This document shows, piece after piece, positions 1 through 10,552 of a stretch of 64,000 bases of DNA (its first letter is position 1; the number at the start of each line of letters is the position of its first letter). A program made the translations under genes and the position numbers. This DNA is from Vanilla planifolia (Eukaryota; Streptophyta; Magnoliopsida; Asparagales; Orchidaceae): the NCBI GenBank assembly GCA_023846275.1, contig CM043868.1, forward strand, positions 19,935,755 through 19,999,754. The letters run 5' to 3'. The notes under the pieces are model-generated. The model was not told where the DNA came from. It did not search any database and saw only the letters and a list, made by a program, of their open reading frames with translations.

Positions 1-2809
1 TATATTTATTGGATTTTTAGGAATTCGAAAATCCATTTAAATTAAACCGGAAATTTGGTTTTTTTTTACCGCGCGTGAACCGGACCGGAACGGTTCAGCG
101 GAGGCGGTCGCCGAGTGAGTTTGCGCGTGCGTTCTGATAAGCGGATCGGACGGTCGTGATCGACGGTTGGGATTGAACCGGCTGATCGGGTGCTTACCGT
201 GTCGAAAGCGTGTCAACGGTGCGTAACGGGTTTTCACGGTGTCGGCCAGGAATATAAAACCCTCGCGAAATACATCGATTAGGGTTTCATTCGACCGACC
301 GATAGAGAGGAAGTTTTCCGGTGTACGGCGCGTGATTCCGGCGACCTGGCAAGGGGCTTTTTGTGCCTGGAGATTCACGGGACCGAGGAGAGTCGATTTA
401 TACCGGGTTCGTTCGGTGAGGAGCTGCGGCGAGCTGCGGACGAGGTTCATCGTCGCCGGCGTCTTTGAGGTAGGAAATTCAGATTTTTAAATTAGTTATT
501 TAGCAAATTAAAATATAGATTATTTTGCAAATAGCTACCGGAGCATGTGAATTGTGGTTTTTAGAATTGATTAATGCAAATTATTGATTTTAGCATTTTA
601 GGGTTTTCTTCGGAAAATTATAACCACCAAATTTGGGAATTTTACCAAGCATGTGATGATTCAATTATGTGCTTTATTCATGTTAAGGTAGTAACAAATG
701 CTGGAATTGTTTAATTTCGTAAATTGTCAAATTGGGGATCGGATGAAACTCCTTTGGCAGAAATTCTGATTGAACCTTAGGAATTAGTGGCATTATTGAA
801 ACATTAGGATAGTATGAACATCGGATTTTGTTTCTTCTTGTTCGCGGTCGCCGGAAATCGGCGGAAGAATTGGATTTGGTCGGCGATTGCGTCGGCTAGG
901 GTTTCGCGGGCGTCGGACCGAGGAAGGAGATGAATTAGGTTAATTATATTTAATTAAGTAATTGTAAATTTAATTTAATGGTATTTATATAATATTTATT
1001 AACGGATTATTAATTAATTCGGTTCGACGGTGTCGCGGTTCAGCGCGAAGGCCCGAACCGGTGGCGAGATCCGGTTCAGCGGGATTCGGCGCGGACGAAC
1101 GGCGCGGCGCGGAGGAGAGAGAAGCGGAAGGAAAAATTCGGAAATTTATTATTAATCCGAATTTTCGGAAGTAAAAAGATAAGCGGAAAATGTAATTCGG
1201 AAATTAATCCGAATTTTCGGAAAATGGATAAAATGCAGAATTTGATATTTCGAATTTAGGAAAATTCGATAATTGAGTTTAGGGATTATTTATATTTTGG
1301 AAAAAATTCAAGAAAAATCAGAAAATTTGGAAATGAGAAATTTCGAAAATTCTGGAGATCCGTGGGTAAAGAAAAATTGCCGAAGTGGGGAAAAATGTTA
1401 TCAGTGATGATAGTACAGCTGAAAACAGTCAGACAGAGGTATGGTACATGGATGCTACCAGAACAGTCAGTAATTGACAGTTGTGTTGCTTTGATGGCAA
1501 CGGCATGGATTGAGTCAGTTTACTCAGTGTGGGCATATTTTATGAATTGGCATACTGGACCGGACTACTATAGACCCTATATGATGTTTTAGGATAGTTG
1601 TGGTAGGTAACTGTGCGGTTCAGACTTAGCTTCCACAGTATACATGTGGACTGGTATGCGCCTTGTCGTACCTGGACATATGTTGCCGAATCTTGGAGTT
1701 AGAGAATTGACAATGACTGTAGGGGCGTGAGCTTCTATGGAAGTTGTTGGTAGAGGACTCCTTGGGACGGTGGCTGAGTCGATCTCTCCTGGTCCATGTG
1801 TGTAGGCCTGCGCGCCTTAGGGTGGCAGGGGTGTCTCACATTGGCTAGAGATTTTGTGACTGGATCTGTCTATAGTCTCCAGGAGATTGATTGACGAGAG
1901 ACGCTGCGGTGTCGGGTGCTTAGGCGCCATGCGTGTTTCGAGATGGGCGTTCCCACTGGCACGCTACCTGGAAGCCCAGAGGAGAGCTACTCTGGTGTGA
2001 CTGTGGTTGGTCGGAGTCTGGGACTGAGAGTGCCTATCCACCATATATTGTTATGCTGTATTCTTATACTCTTGCTATTATCCTTCTCTTGCATGTGAGT
2101 TTTACTAGCTGTCTTTCCTACTGGGCGTAGCTCATTTCCGTATTATATATTTTCAGTGGCTCGGCAGACTTGACGCTACCAGATTAGGTGGGATCGTGGT
2201 CAGCAGGCTTGTGGAGGATATCTGATCTGTGATTATCTGAGAAATTTTGGTTAGTTGATTGTTGCTGTTGGATGTTGTCAGTGAGACTGTTATTCTCATA
2301 TGTCAGGTATTATGTGAGGGTGATTCTGACTTATGTATCTGGTTGGACAATATTGCACTTGTTGGACTTGGATCTTATTCTTGTAATGTAGTTTCCACTA
2401 CTGTTTTACTTTATTATCTTGATGGTATAGTGTGTGGAGTGCCATATTTTATCTGAAGATGTTATGTATTTTATTTTTTATGGTGAGGTCATTACATGAC
2501 AAATGAACTTAACCGTGGGGGTTCAGACTTCTATTAGACCGGTTCTCCTATCGGTATGGGTTAGGAGTATTGGGTATAGTAGGAATAACATTGCGCGAGT
2601 CCATCTGTTAATTCAGGAGTCATGAACTTGATTTGACGGTGTACCCGGGAGATGGGATCCACATTGTTAAGGAAAGTAGGTGTGTAATGATGTGTTATAT
2701 CCTATGTTTTTCGTCGGCTACTCAGGTTGGTATGGGACGATCTGAACTGTCTATATGCAAAAAAAAAATATATGCCAAAAATCAGCATAGGAAAATATGG
2801 GGTGTAACA
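1..2809 (+). repeat. Left LTR (truncated by window edge)
   Basis: Position 1 aligns with about position 7557 of the right LTR, so roughly 180 bp are missing. The LTR ends GGGGTGTAACA at 2809, four bases before the primer site. Internal order matches the right LTR: a GC-rich stretch with repeated CGGTTCAGCG motifs (1025-1110), AATTCGG hairpin-like repeats (1135-1230), one copy of the 36-41 bp repeat core (1929-1970) and a conserved 3' third. It keeps a ~270-bp segment (about 1652-1923) that the right LTR lacks and the solo LTR at 47100 retains. Short ORFs here are not conserved between copies and are not genes. Confidence 0.93.
251..260 (+). promoter_or_regulatory. Possible LTR TATA box
   Basis: The string AATATAAAAC sits in the left LTR just before a segment that could be transcribed. 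At the matching site the right LTR reads GTATTTAAC and the solo LTR GTACTTAAC, so the motif is not conserved and the call is weak. Confidence 0.2.
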
Positions 2810-2813
2810 GGAG

Positions 2814-2826
2814 TGGTATCAGAGCC
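2814..2826 (+). other. Primer-binding site, initiator tRNA-Met type
   Basis: TGGTATCAGAGCC lies 4 bases after the LTR end and matches the complement of the plant initiator tRNA-Met 3' end over 13 bases. Reverse transcription of the element would start here. After these 13 bases the match is interrupted by about two extra bases (CT) before AGGTT. Confidence 0.9.
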
Positions 2827-2889
2827 CTAGGTTAAGATAGTGGGACTAGACATATCAGAGCCCTAGGTTAAGATAGTGGGGCTAGACAT
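2818..2889 (+). repeat. 36-bp tandem duplication of primer site and leader
   Basis: Units 2818-2853 and 2854-2889 differ by one base (A versus G in GTGGGRCTAG). The second unit repeats ATCAGAGCCCTAGG but lacks the leading TGGT, so only the first is a full primer site. The rest of the leader, up to the likely gag start at 3005, has no other feature I recognise. Confidence 0.9.
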
Positions 2890-3004
2890 GTATAGGAGTT
2901 CAACCCAAGGTGGGGAGAACTGTGGATTCTTTTGTTTACTATAGTAGTCCATATGCCAATTGCCAAATGACGACTCTAATGCCAGATTAGTTGCTTTTGA
3001 CAGT

Positions 3005-4186
3005 ATGGCTGGTACTAGGAGACTTTCCGCTCGTGGAGCAGCTAGAGGCAGACCTGTATCTACTACTCCTACCCCAGAGACGAGCCCAGCATTGCCAGTT
3101 GAGCCAGCCGTGGATCGTTGGATCGATGCCTTCATGCGGTTGCGTCCGCGGAGCTTCAGTGGGTCGGCTGACCCAGCGGTGGCAGATGACTGGATGGCTC
3201 ATATGCTTGAGCTATTTGATGCCTTGGGATGTCCATTCGGCAGAAGGGTAGTACTTGCTGCTCTAGTATTGGAGGGAGAGGCTGCTACCTGGTGGAGAGG
3301 CCAGCGGCACGCCATGTTTGGGGAGGCCCAGAACAGCGAGATAGCATGGGAAGACTTTGTTGAGGCATTCAGGGAGTGCTACATTCCGGCTTCTGCCATG
3401 TCTCAGTTCAGGAGGGAACTTATACAACTCAGGCAGGGCCAGATGTCAGTGAACGATTACTTATCGAGGTTCACTTATCTGGCGAGGTACGCCGCTGAGC
3501 TGGTGCCTTCTGAGGAGCACAGATGTGAGATGTTCCTGGAGGGACTTCGTCCTATGCTGCAGCGCCAGCTAGTTGTGAGTCGGTTTGCCAGGTTTCGTGA
3601 CTTGGTGGAGGCTGCGAGATCCGTTGAGCTTATTGACACCCGGATGGAGGCCCAGAGAGAGGCTCACAACAAGAGGAAGGAATTCAGAAATGCCCAACAG
3701 AACAAAAAGGGCAAGAGACACATAGGTCACCGTGGTACTCAGGAGGGCGTGTTCCAGCCATGGCCTATTTCCGAGAGGCCAGTGCAGCAGACAGGTACTC
3801 GGACTGGGGGGATTATTTGCTACCACTGTCAGCAGCCAGGACACATAAGGTACGATTGCCCGATATGGAAGAAACAGAGGATCACAGGACCGGTTGGTTT
3901 ATCTGGGGGACAGCCCAGAGTATTTGCATTGACTCAGCAGCAGGCTTCAGAGTCACCAGAGGTGATCACAGGTATGCTTTATTTTGGCAACGTGCAGTGT
4001 GTGACTTTGTTTGATACTGGTGCATCTCATTCTTTTGTTGTTGAGAGGATTTGGAATCAGATATCAGGATCCAAGGGTTATTTAAAAGAACCCTTACTGG
4101 TTAGGCTTCCTGATGGGAAAGAGATTCCCACTGTTCAGAAGATTGATGGGTCTATTCTGAGTAGTGGACACGAGTTCGTGACATAG
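3005..4186 (+). pseudogene. gag: gag-pol part 1: Gag capsid, zinc knuckle and aspartic protease, ended by TAG
   Basis: This is the Gag and protease part of the element's polyprotein. I chose the ATG at 3005 because an Arg/Gly-rich start (MAGTRRLSARG) is usual for chromovirus Gag; the frame is open 15 codons further upstream but only with a TTG. The capsid domain follows, with an ATWWRG-type core and a QGQMSVNDYLSRF motif. A CX2CX4HX4C zinc knuckle is at residues 272-285 (3818-3859). The protease active site DTGAS starts at residue 337 (4013). An in-frame TAG at 4184-4186 interrupts the protease before its conserved DIILGMDWL motif, which continues in the same frame. No frameshift is seen. Confidence 0.9.
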
Positions 4187-5152
4187 TTGATATGTGTACC
4201 ACTAACAGAGTTCGACATCATCTTAGGGATGGATTGGTTGTGCTACCATGTAGTGGTTCTGGATTGTTGGGAGAAGAAGGTTAGGATCAGGGTGCCTGGT
4301 TCGGAGGATGTGATATACTTTGGTCTGAACAGGCAGATTCCCCTAATCTCAGTTCTTCAGGCAGAGAGGCTAGTGAGTAAGGGTTGTACTGGTTGGTTGG
4401 CTTATGTGGCAGATAGCCAAGCCACCACTACCCCTTTGTCAAATATTCCAGTGGCGAGAGACTTCCCTATGGTTTTTCTAGAGGAGTTGCCTGGACTTCC
4501 ACCAGCTAGGGAAGTGGAGTTTTCGATTGAGTTGGAGGCAGGAGTAGCTCCTATTGCTAGAGCTCCCTACAGGATGGCTCCAGCCGAGCTAGCAGAGTTG
4601 AAGACTCAGTTGCAAGACCTATTAGACAAGGGACTCATACGCCCCAGTTGTTCACCTTGGGGTGCCCCTGTCTTATTCGTCAAGAAAAAGGATGGTAGTA
4701 TGAGACTGTGTGTGGATTATAGGGAATTGAATAAGGTTACGATTCATAACCGGTACCCTTTACCACGTATTGATGATTTACTAGATCAGCTGCAGGGGGC
4801 AACTGTGTTCTCCAAGATCGACTTGCGTTCGGGTTATCACCAGATCCGGATTAGGGATTCTGATATACCCAAGACAGCCTTTCGTACTAGATATGGACAT
4901 TATGAGTTCACAGTGCTACCTTTTGGATTGACTAATGCTCCAGCAGTGTTTATGAATCTGATGCATCAAGTTTTTCATGCTTTCTTGGACCAGTTTGTGA
5001 TCATATTTATAGATGATATATTGATTTATTCCAGAGATAGGGAGGCTTATACAGATCAGTTGAGGACAGTGCTCACAGTATTGCAGGAGAATGAGCTGTA
5101 TGCAAAATTCTCCAAGTGTTCTTTTTGGCTAGACTCAGTAGCATTCTTGTGA
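4187..5152 (+). pseudogene. pol: gag-pol part 2: end of protease and reverse transcriptase, ended by TGA
   Basis: It continues in the same frame as the Gag part. It opens with the protease C-terminal motif DIILGMDWL, then a linker, then RT. Visible RT motifs are [22 protein letters not shown], the VDYRELNK block, [14 protein letters not shown], a [12 protein letters not shown] block, [12 protein letters not shown] and the catalytic FIDDILIYS with Asp at residues 670-671 (5012-5017), numbered from the ATG at 3005. All catalytic residues are present. A TGA at 5150-5152 falls in the thumb-proximal motif AFL-HIVS, at a position that is a sense codon in working relatives. Function in life was copying the element's RNA into DNA. 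Confidence 0.93.
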
Positions 5153-5857
5153 CATATTGTCAGTGCAGAAGGCGTGGCTGTTGATCCTAGCAAGATACGA
5201 GCTATTACTGATTGGAAACGACCATCTTCTGTCACTGAGATCCGGAGTTTCCTTGGTCTGGCAGGTTATTATAGGAAATTTGTTCCTCACTTTAGGCTGG
5301 CCGCTCCACTGACACAGCTGACCCGGAAGGGAAAATCTTTTGAGTGGTCAGAGAGTTGTGAGAACAGTTTCCTAAAGCTGAAGCAGAGGCTTAGTACCGC
5401 TCCAGTATTGATTTTACCTACTCAAGGGAAGCCTTATCAGATGTACACTGATGCTTCACATATAGGCTTGGGAGCTGTACTGATGCAGGATGGTAGGGTT
5501 ATGGCGTATGCTTCGAGACAACTGAAGGATCATGAGAAGAATTATCCCACTCATGATTTGGAGTTAGCTGCTATCATATTTGTCTTAAAAATATGGAGGC
5601 ATTATTTATATGGAGTATTCGTAGATTGCTTCTCTGATCACAAGAGTCTCAAGTATCTATTCACTCAGAAGGAACTGAATTTGAGACAAAGGAGATGGTT
5701 GGAATTGATAAAAGACTATGAGCTGGTGATAAATTACTGCGAGGGTAAGGCTAATCCTGTTGCTGATGCTTTGAGCAGGCACGCAGTTATGCATACTATG
5801 TTAGTCTGTGACTCTATACTAGACTTGGATTGGGATGTTGAAAGATGTCAGGAATAG
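5153..5857 (+). pseudogene. pol: gag-pol part 3: RT connection and RNase H, ended by TAG
   Basis: It is in frame with the preceding parts. It begins with the RT tail ([27 protein letters not shown]) and passes into RNase H. The acidic residues of RNase H can be seen in [12 protein letters not shown] (Asp at residue 816, 5450), [16 protein letters not shown] and [10 protein letters not shown], so the domain looks intact. RNase H would degrade the RNA strand during reverse transcription. A TAG at 5855-5857 lies in the linker between RNase H and integrase. Confidence 0.92.
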
Positions 5858-7363
5858 TTGTCTGTTCAGAGACTGGTTCACAGACTCAGCTCGTTGACTA
5901 TTCGGGCTGACTGGTTATCTGAGATGCGTGATCTTCAGCTTTGTGATGAAGAGCTGAAGGAGAAGTTTGAGTTGGCATCGCAGGGATTGGGAGGAGACTT
6001 TGCTCTCAGAAACGACATTTTGACTTTCAGAGGTCGCTGGTGTGTGCCATCACATCAGGAGTTCAAGGAGAGGATCCTTCGAGAGGCTCATTATGGAACT
6101 TTGGCTATACACCCTGGAGAAGTCAAGATGTATAGGAATTTGAGGAGTGTTTTCTGGTGGAGAGGTTTGAAGACAGATGTTGCTGCTTTTGTTAGGAAGT
6201 GCCTTACATGTCAGCAAGTTAAGGCCGAGCACCAGAGACCTGGAGGATTGTTGCAGAGTTTGTCGATTCCGGAGTGGAAATGGGATGACATCACTATGGA
6301 CTTTGTGACTGGTCTTCCTCGTACCAGACAAGGTTTTGACGCCATTTGGGTCATCGTGGATCGATTGACCAAGTCAGCCCATTTCTTATCAATTAAGAAG
6401 ACGGATTCAGCGGCACAATTGGCAGAGGTATATATTCAGCAGATTGTCATATTGCATGGGATTCCCCGATCTATTATTTCTGACAGAGATGCCAAGTTCA
6501 CATCACAGTTTTGGAGGAGCTTACACACTGCCATGGGTACACAGTTGAAGTTCAGTACTGCTTATCATCCTCAGACAGATGGACAGTCTGAGCGGACTAT
6601 TCGGACCTTGGAGGATTTGCTACGCCTGAGCGTACAGACTTACTCAGTAGATTGGGCCAGACGGTTACCCTTGGTAGAATTTGTGTATAATAACAGTTTT
6701 CAGGCGTCGATTGGTATGGCACCGTACGAGGCACTGTATGGACGTCAGTGTAGATCTCCTCTTTGTTGGGAAGAGGGTGATTCCAGGAGAGTGTGGGGAC
6801 CCCAGATTGTGGAGGAGACCACAACGGAAGTCAAGTTATTGCAGGACAGATTACGTACTGTGCAAGATCTCCAGACGAAATATTATGATCCTAAGCACAG
6901 AGCTGTTGAGTTTTCTGTGGGAGATAGGGTATTCCTGAAGATCAGTCCTATGCGAGGTCTATTCAGGTTTGGCAAGTCTTCTAAGCTTCGACCTCGTTAC
7001 ATTGGACCCTATCCTATTCTGGAGAGGATTGGTGAAGTGGCTTACAGGTTGGCACTTCCTGAGCATCTGACTGGGATTCACAATGTGTTTCATGTTTCGA
7101 ATCTCAAGAGATATGTGCCAGATCCTTCTCATTGTATCGGAGATGATTCTCCTGGTTTGCAAGTGGCACCAGATTCTTCTTATGTGGAACTGCCAGTTCG
7201 CATCCTCAAGGAGAGCAGCAGGCAGCTGAGGAACAGGTCGTTTCCTATGGTCAAGGTTCTGTGGAATAGACATGACGAAAGGGAGGCAACCTGGGAGCTG
7301 GAGCAGGATGTTGCGGAAAAGTGGCCGGAACTTCTTGCTGAATTTCGAGGGCGAAATTCCTGA
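5858..7363 (+). pseudogene. pol: gag-pol part 4: integrase with C-terminal chromodomain
   Basis: It is in the same frame and runs to the natural stop TGA (7361-7363), just before the polypurine tract. The HHCC zinc finger begins with His 1029 (6089) and ends in KCLTC. The catalytic triad is Asp 1099 (6299), Asp 1160 (6482) and Glu 1196 (6590), a D,D-35-E spacing. A GPY/F-type region (RYIGPYPILERIGEVAYRL) follows, then NVFHVSNLKRY. The last ~60 residues (from about 1393) contain LPVRILKE, VKVLWNRH and EATWELEQD, a chromodomain, the module thought to steer chromoviruses to particular chromatin. The segment itself has no break and is only cut off from gag by the upstream stops. Confidence 0.93.
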
Positions 7364-7364
7364 T

Positions 7365-7376
7365 AAGGTGGGGAGA
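7365..7376 (+). other. Polypurine tract
   Basis: AAGGTGGGGAGA overlaps the base after the pol stop and sits one base before the right LTR. This is the usual site for plus-strand priming in plant Ty3/gypsy elements. Confidence 0.85.
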
Positions 7377-8645
7377 TTATTATACCCGGTAAAATATTAT
7401 ACGTTTAATCTTCAATAATTCAATTGTGGCTTGGATGATTTCAGATCGACAGTAGGATGAGCCAGGAACTCAATTGGAGGCTATTGGAATTTCTGAAATT
7501 TTCTGGGGATTTTTTGGAGCACCGAGGAAATTTTTAAGTAATTTTCCCTGTTTAATTGGATTTATTGGATTTTTGGAAATTCGAAAATCTAGTTAAATCG
7601 GTCTATTAGATTTTTAAACCGGAATTTGGTTTTTACCGCGCGTGAACCGGACCGGAGCGGTTCAGCGAAGGCGGGGGGCGGTTCGCCGAGTGCGTTTGCG
7701 CGTGCGGTTGGATAAGCCACGGATAAGCGGATCGGACGGACGAGATCAGCGGTGGAGATTAACCGGCTGATCGGGTTTAAGCGGCGTTATTAGAAGGTCA
7801 ACCGGCGCTTAATGGGTTCTTAACGGGTTATTACCGGTTTAAGCTGGGTATTTAACCTGATTTGTTCGGCTGTTAGGGTTTCGAGCGGTGGCCGGAGACG
7901 AAGTGTTCGCGGCGAACGGCGATACTTTCCGGCAGCCTTTCAAGGGGCTTTTTGTACCTGGAGGTTCGCGGGACCGAGGAGAATCAATTGGTACCGGTTT
8001 CGTTCGGCGAGGGGCAGCGGTTGGTCGCGTGCGAGCTTCACCGTCGCCGGAGAAGAAAGGTAGGAAATTCAGATTTTAAATTAGTTATTTAGCAAATTAA
8101 AAATATGGATTATTTTGCAAATAGCTACCGGAGCATGCAGATTGTGGTTTTTGGAATTGATTAATGCAAATTATTGATTTTAGCATTTTAGGGTTTTTCT
8201 TCGGAAAATTATAACCGCCGAATTTGGAAATTTTACCAAGCATGTGTTGATTCGATTATGTGCTTTAATCATGTTAAGATAGTATCAAATGTTGAAATTT
8301 GTTTAATTTCATAGATTGTTAAAATGGGGATCGGATGAAACTTAGGCTGAAATTTTGATTGAACCTTAGAAATTAGTGGCATTAATGAAACATTAGGATA
8401 GTATGAACATCGGATTTTGTTTCTCTTTGATCTCGGTCGTCGGAAATCGACGGGGGAAACGGAATTTTCCCGGAGGAATCGTCGGCTAGGGTTTCGCGGG
8501 CGCCGGGCGGAGGAAGGAGATGGATTAGATTAATTTCGGTTTAGTTAATTAAGTAATTGTAATTATTCAATATTTATTAATAATTTAAATGTTAAACGTC
8601 GGCTGGAAATTGGATTAATTATTCGACCGGTGGGTACTCGGTTCA

Positions 8646-8822
8646 GCGCGAAGGCCGAACCGGCAGCGAAAAACCGGTTCAGCGGGATTAGGCGCGGACG
8701 AACGGCGCGAAGGCCCGAACCGGCAGCGAAAACCGGTTCAGCGGGATTCGGCGCGGACGAACGTCGCGAAAGCCGAACCGGCAGCGAAAACCGGTTCAGC
8801 GGGATTCGGCGCGGACGAACGG
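8646..8822 (+). repeat. 59-bp tandem repeat, 3 copies, GC-rich
   Basis: Three units start at 8646, 8705 and 8764. Each contains CGAACCGGCAGCGAAAA, CGGTTCAGCGGGATT and GGCGCGGACGAACG. The left LTR and the solo LTR have about one unit each (around 1040-1105 and 48140-48195). The open frame across it, with a repeated RRGRTARR pattern, is a by-product of the repeat. Confidence 0.88.
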
Positions 8823-8836
8823 CGCGGAGGAAATTT

Positions 8837-8980
8837 AATTCGGAAATTAATCCGAATTTTCGGAAAAAGGATATATGTGGAATTTAAAAATTAATTCGGA
8901 AATTAATCCGAATTTTCGGAAAAAGGATATATGTGAATTTAAATTTTAATTCGGAAATTTATTCCGAATTTCGGAAAAAT
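8837..8980 (+). repeat. 55-56 bp tandem repeat, 3 copies
   Basis: AATTCGG starts at 8837, 8893 and 8948. Each unit has the partly palindromic string AATTCGGAAATTAATCCGAA and then TTTCGGAAAAAGGATATATG. The left and solo LTRs show two units each. Confidence 0.85.
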
Positions 8981-9418
8981 TGAGAAAGGGCAGAATTTGA
9001 TTTTTTGGAATTTGAAAAAAATGCAGTAATTAGAATTTCGGGATTTTAAATTCTGAAAAAAATTCAGAAAAAGAGAAATTGGGATTTGAGCGATCTCGAA
9101 AATTCTGGAGATCCGTATGTAGAGAAAAATTTCCTGAAGCAGGGAAAAATGTGATCAGTGATGACAATACAGTTGAAACAGTCAGACAGAGGTATGGTAC
9201 ATGGATGCTACCAGAATGGTCAGAATTTTGGTACAGTTTGTGTTGCTTGGATGGCAATGACATGGTTAGAGTCAGTTTACTCAGTATTGGCATATTTCAC
9301 GGATTGGCATATTGTACCGGACTACTATAGACACTATATGATGTTTTAGGGTAGTTGTGGTAGGTAATTGTGCGGTTCAGACTTAGCTTCCACAGTATAC
9401 ATGTGACTGGTAGGCGCC

Positions 9419-9703
9419 ATGCGTGTTTCGAGATGGGCGTATCCCACTGGCATGCTACCTGGAACCCCAGGCTAGGTTGTGATGCGTGTTTCGAGATGGG
9501 CAATCCCACTGGCATGCTTTGCCTAGGCGCCATGCGTGTTTCGAGATGGGCAATCCCACTGGCATGCTACATAGACGCTGCGGTGTCGGGTGTTAGGCGT
9601 TATGATGCGTGTTTCGAGATGGGCGTATCCCACTGGCATGCTTTGCCTAAGCGCCATGCATGTTTCGAGATGGGCGATCCCACTGGCATGCTACCTGGAA
9701 GCC
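9419..9703 (+). repeat. Irregular tandem array of a ~40-bp motif, 5 copies
   Basis: The core ATGCGTGTTTCGAGATGGGC, followed by CCCACTGGCATGCT, starts at 9419, 9482, 9532, 9605 and 9656. Spacing is irregular (63, 50, 73 and 51 bp) because spacer pieces, including a copy of GACGCTGCGGTGTCGGGTG, lie between copies. The left LTR has one core (1929) and the solo LTR two (49015, 49066). Confidence 0.88.
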
Positions 9704-10552
9704 CAGAGGAGAGCTACTCTGGTATGACGGGTGACTGTGGTTGGTCGGAGTCTGGAACTGAGAGTGTCTTTCCACCATACATTGTTATGTTGTATTCCTA
9801 TACTCTTGCTATTATCCTTCTCTTGCATGTGAGTTTTACTAGCTGTCTTTCCTACTGGGCGTAGCTCATTCCTTTATTTTCTATATTTTTCCAGCGGCTC
9901 GACAGACTTGACGCCACCCAGATTAGGTGGGATCGTGGTCAGCAGGCTAGTGGAGGATATCTGATCTGTGATTTCTGAGACATTTTGGTTAGTGTGATTG
10001 ATGCTATTAAATGTATTCAGTGAGACTATTATTCTTATGTCAGGTATTGTGTGAGGATGAATCTGACTTATGTATCTGGTTGGATAATGTTGCACTTGTT
10101 GGACTTGGATCTTATTCTTGTGATGTAGTTTCCATTCACTGTCTTACTTATTGTTTTGGTGCTATAGTGTGTGGAGTGCTATATTTATATATTTATTCTG
10201 TGGATGTTATATATTTTTGTTTTGATGGTGAGGTCATTACATGACTATGGAACTTACCGTAGGGGTTCAGACTTCTATTAGATCGGTTCTCCTATCGGTA
10301 TGGGATAGGAGTATTGGGTCTAGTAGGAGTAATATTGCGCGAGTCCATCTGTTAATTCAGGAGTCATGAATCCTGAGTTGACGGTGTACCTGGGAGATAG
10401 GATCCACATTGTTAAGGAAAGTAGGTGTGTAATGATGTGTTATATCCTATGTTTTTCGTAGGCTACTCAGGTTGGTATGGGACGATCTGAGCTGTCTATA
10501 TGTAAAAAAAAATGTATGCCAAAAATCAGCCTAGGAAAAATGGGGTGTAACA

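Larger units (their letters stand above)
1..10552 (+). mobile_element. Ty3/gypsy LTR retrotransposon, chromovirus (Tekay/Del-like), 5' end outside window
   Basis: A nearly complete element lies in sense orientation. It has a left LTR (1-2809, first ~180 bp missing), a Met-tRNA primer site, one long gag-pol frame (3005-7363), a polypurine tract (7365-7376) and a right LTR (7378-10552). Domain order is gag, protease, RT, RNase H, integrase, chromodomain. Integrase after RT defines Ty3/gypsy, and the C-terminal chromodomain with long LTRs of ~3 kb points to the Tekay/Del lineage. Three in-frame stops and strongly diverged LTRs show it is old and not autonomous. The base right of the element begins CATCT, which should recur left of the missing LTR start as the 5-bp target duplication. 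The element is visibly GC-richer than the DNA around it. Confidence 0.95.
7378..10552 (+). repeat. Right LTR of the Tekay-like element
   Basis: It starts TATTATACCCGG, where the solo LTR has TGTTATACCCGG, so the terminal TG has decayed to TA. It ends GGGGTGTAACA at 10552. At 3175 bp it is longer than the solo LTR (2856 bp). The extra length comes from three tandem arrays, at 8646-8822, 8837-8980 and 9419-9703. It lacks the ~270-bp block found in the left LTR: the sequence jumps from CTGGTA to GGCGCCATGCG near 9411. Confidence 0.95.

Noticed and set aside
37..490. Overlapping open frames on both strands at the start of the window
   Set aside because: They lie inside the left LTR, and the homologous right and solo LTR segments do not keep them open.
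2863..3844. Several open frames of 70-90 codons on the minus strand and in other plus frames over gag
   Set aside because: Shadows of the real gag-pol frame; no motifs of their own.
4184..5857. Idea that the element uses programmed stop readthrough or separate ORFs
   Set aside because: Three stops cut through the protease and RT and sit at the RNase H/integrase linker, not at a gag/pol border, so decay is the simpler explanation.
8630..8887. 85-codon Arg-rich open frame with RRGRTARR repeats
   Set aside because: By-product of the 59-bp GC-rich repeat in the LTR; frame shifts between units and no conservation in other LTRs.
9370..9864. 164-codon open frame in the right LTR with repeated HACFEMG-like units
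   Set aside because: It is the ~40-bp tandem array read through. The left and solo LTRs do not keep the frame, and the pattern has no protein character beyond the DNA repeat.
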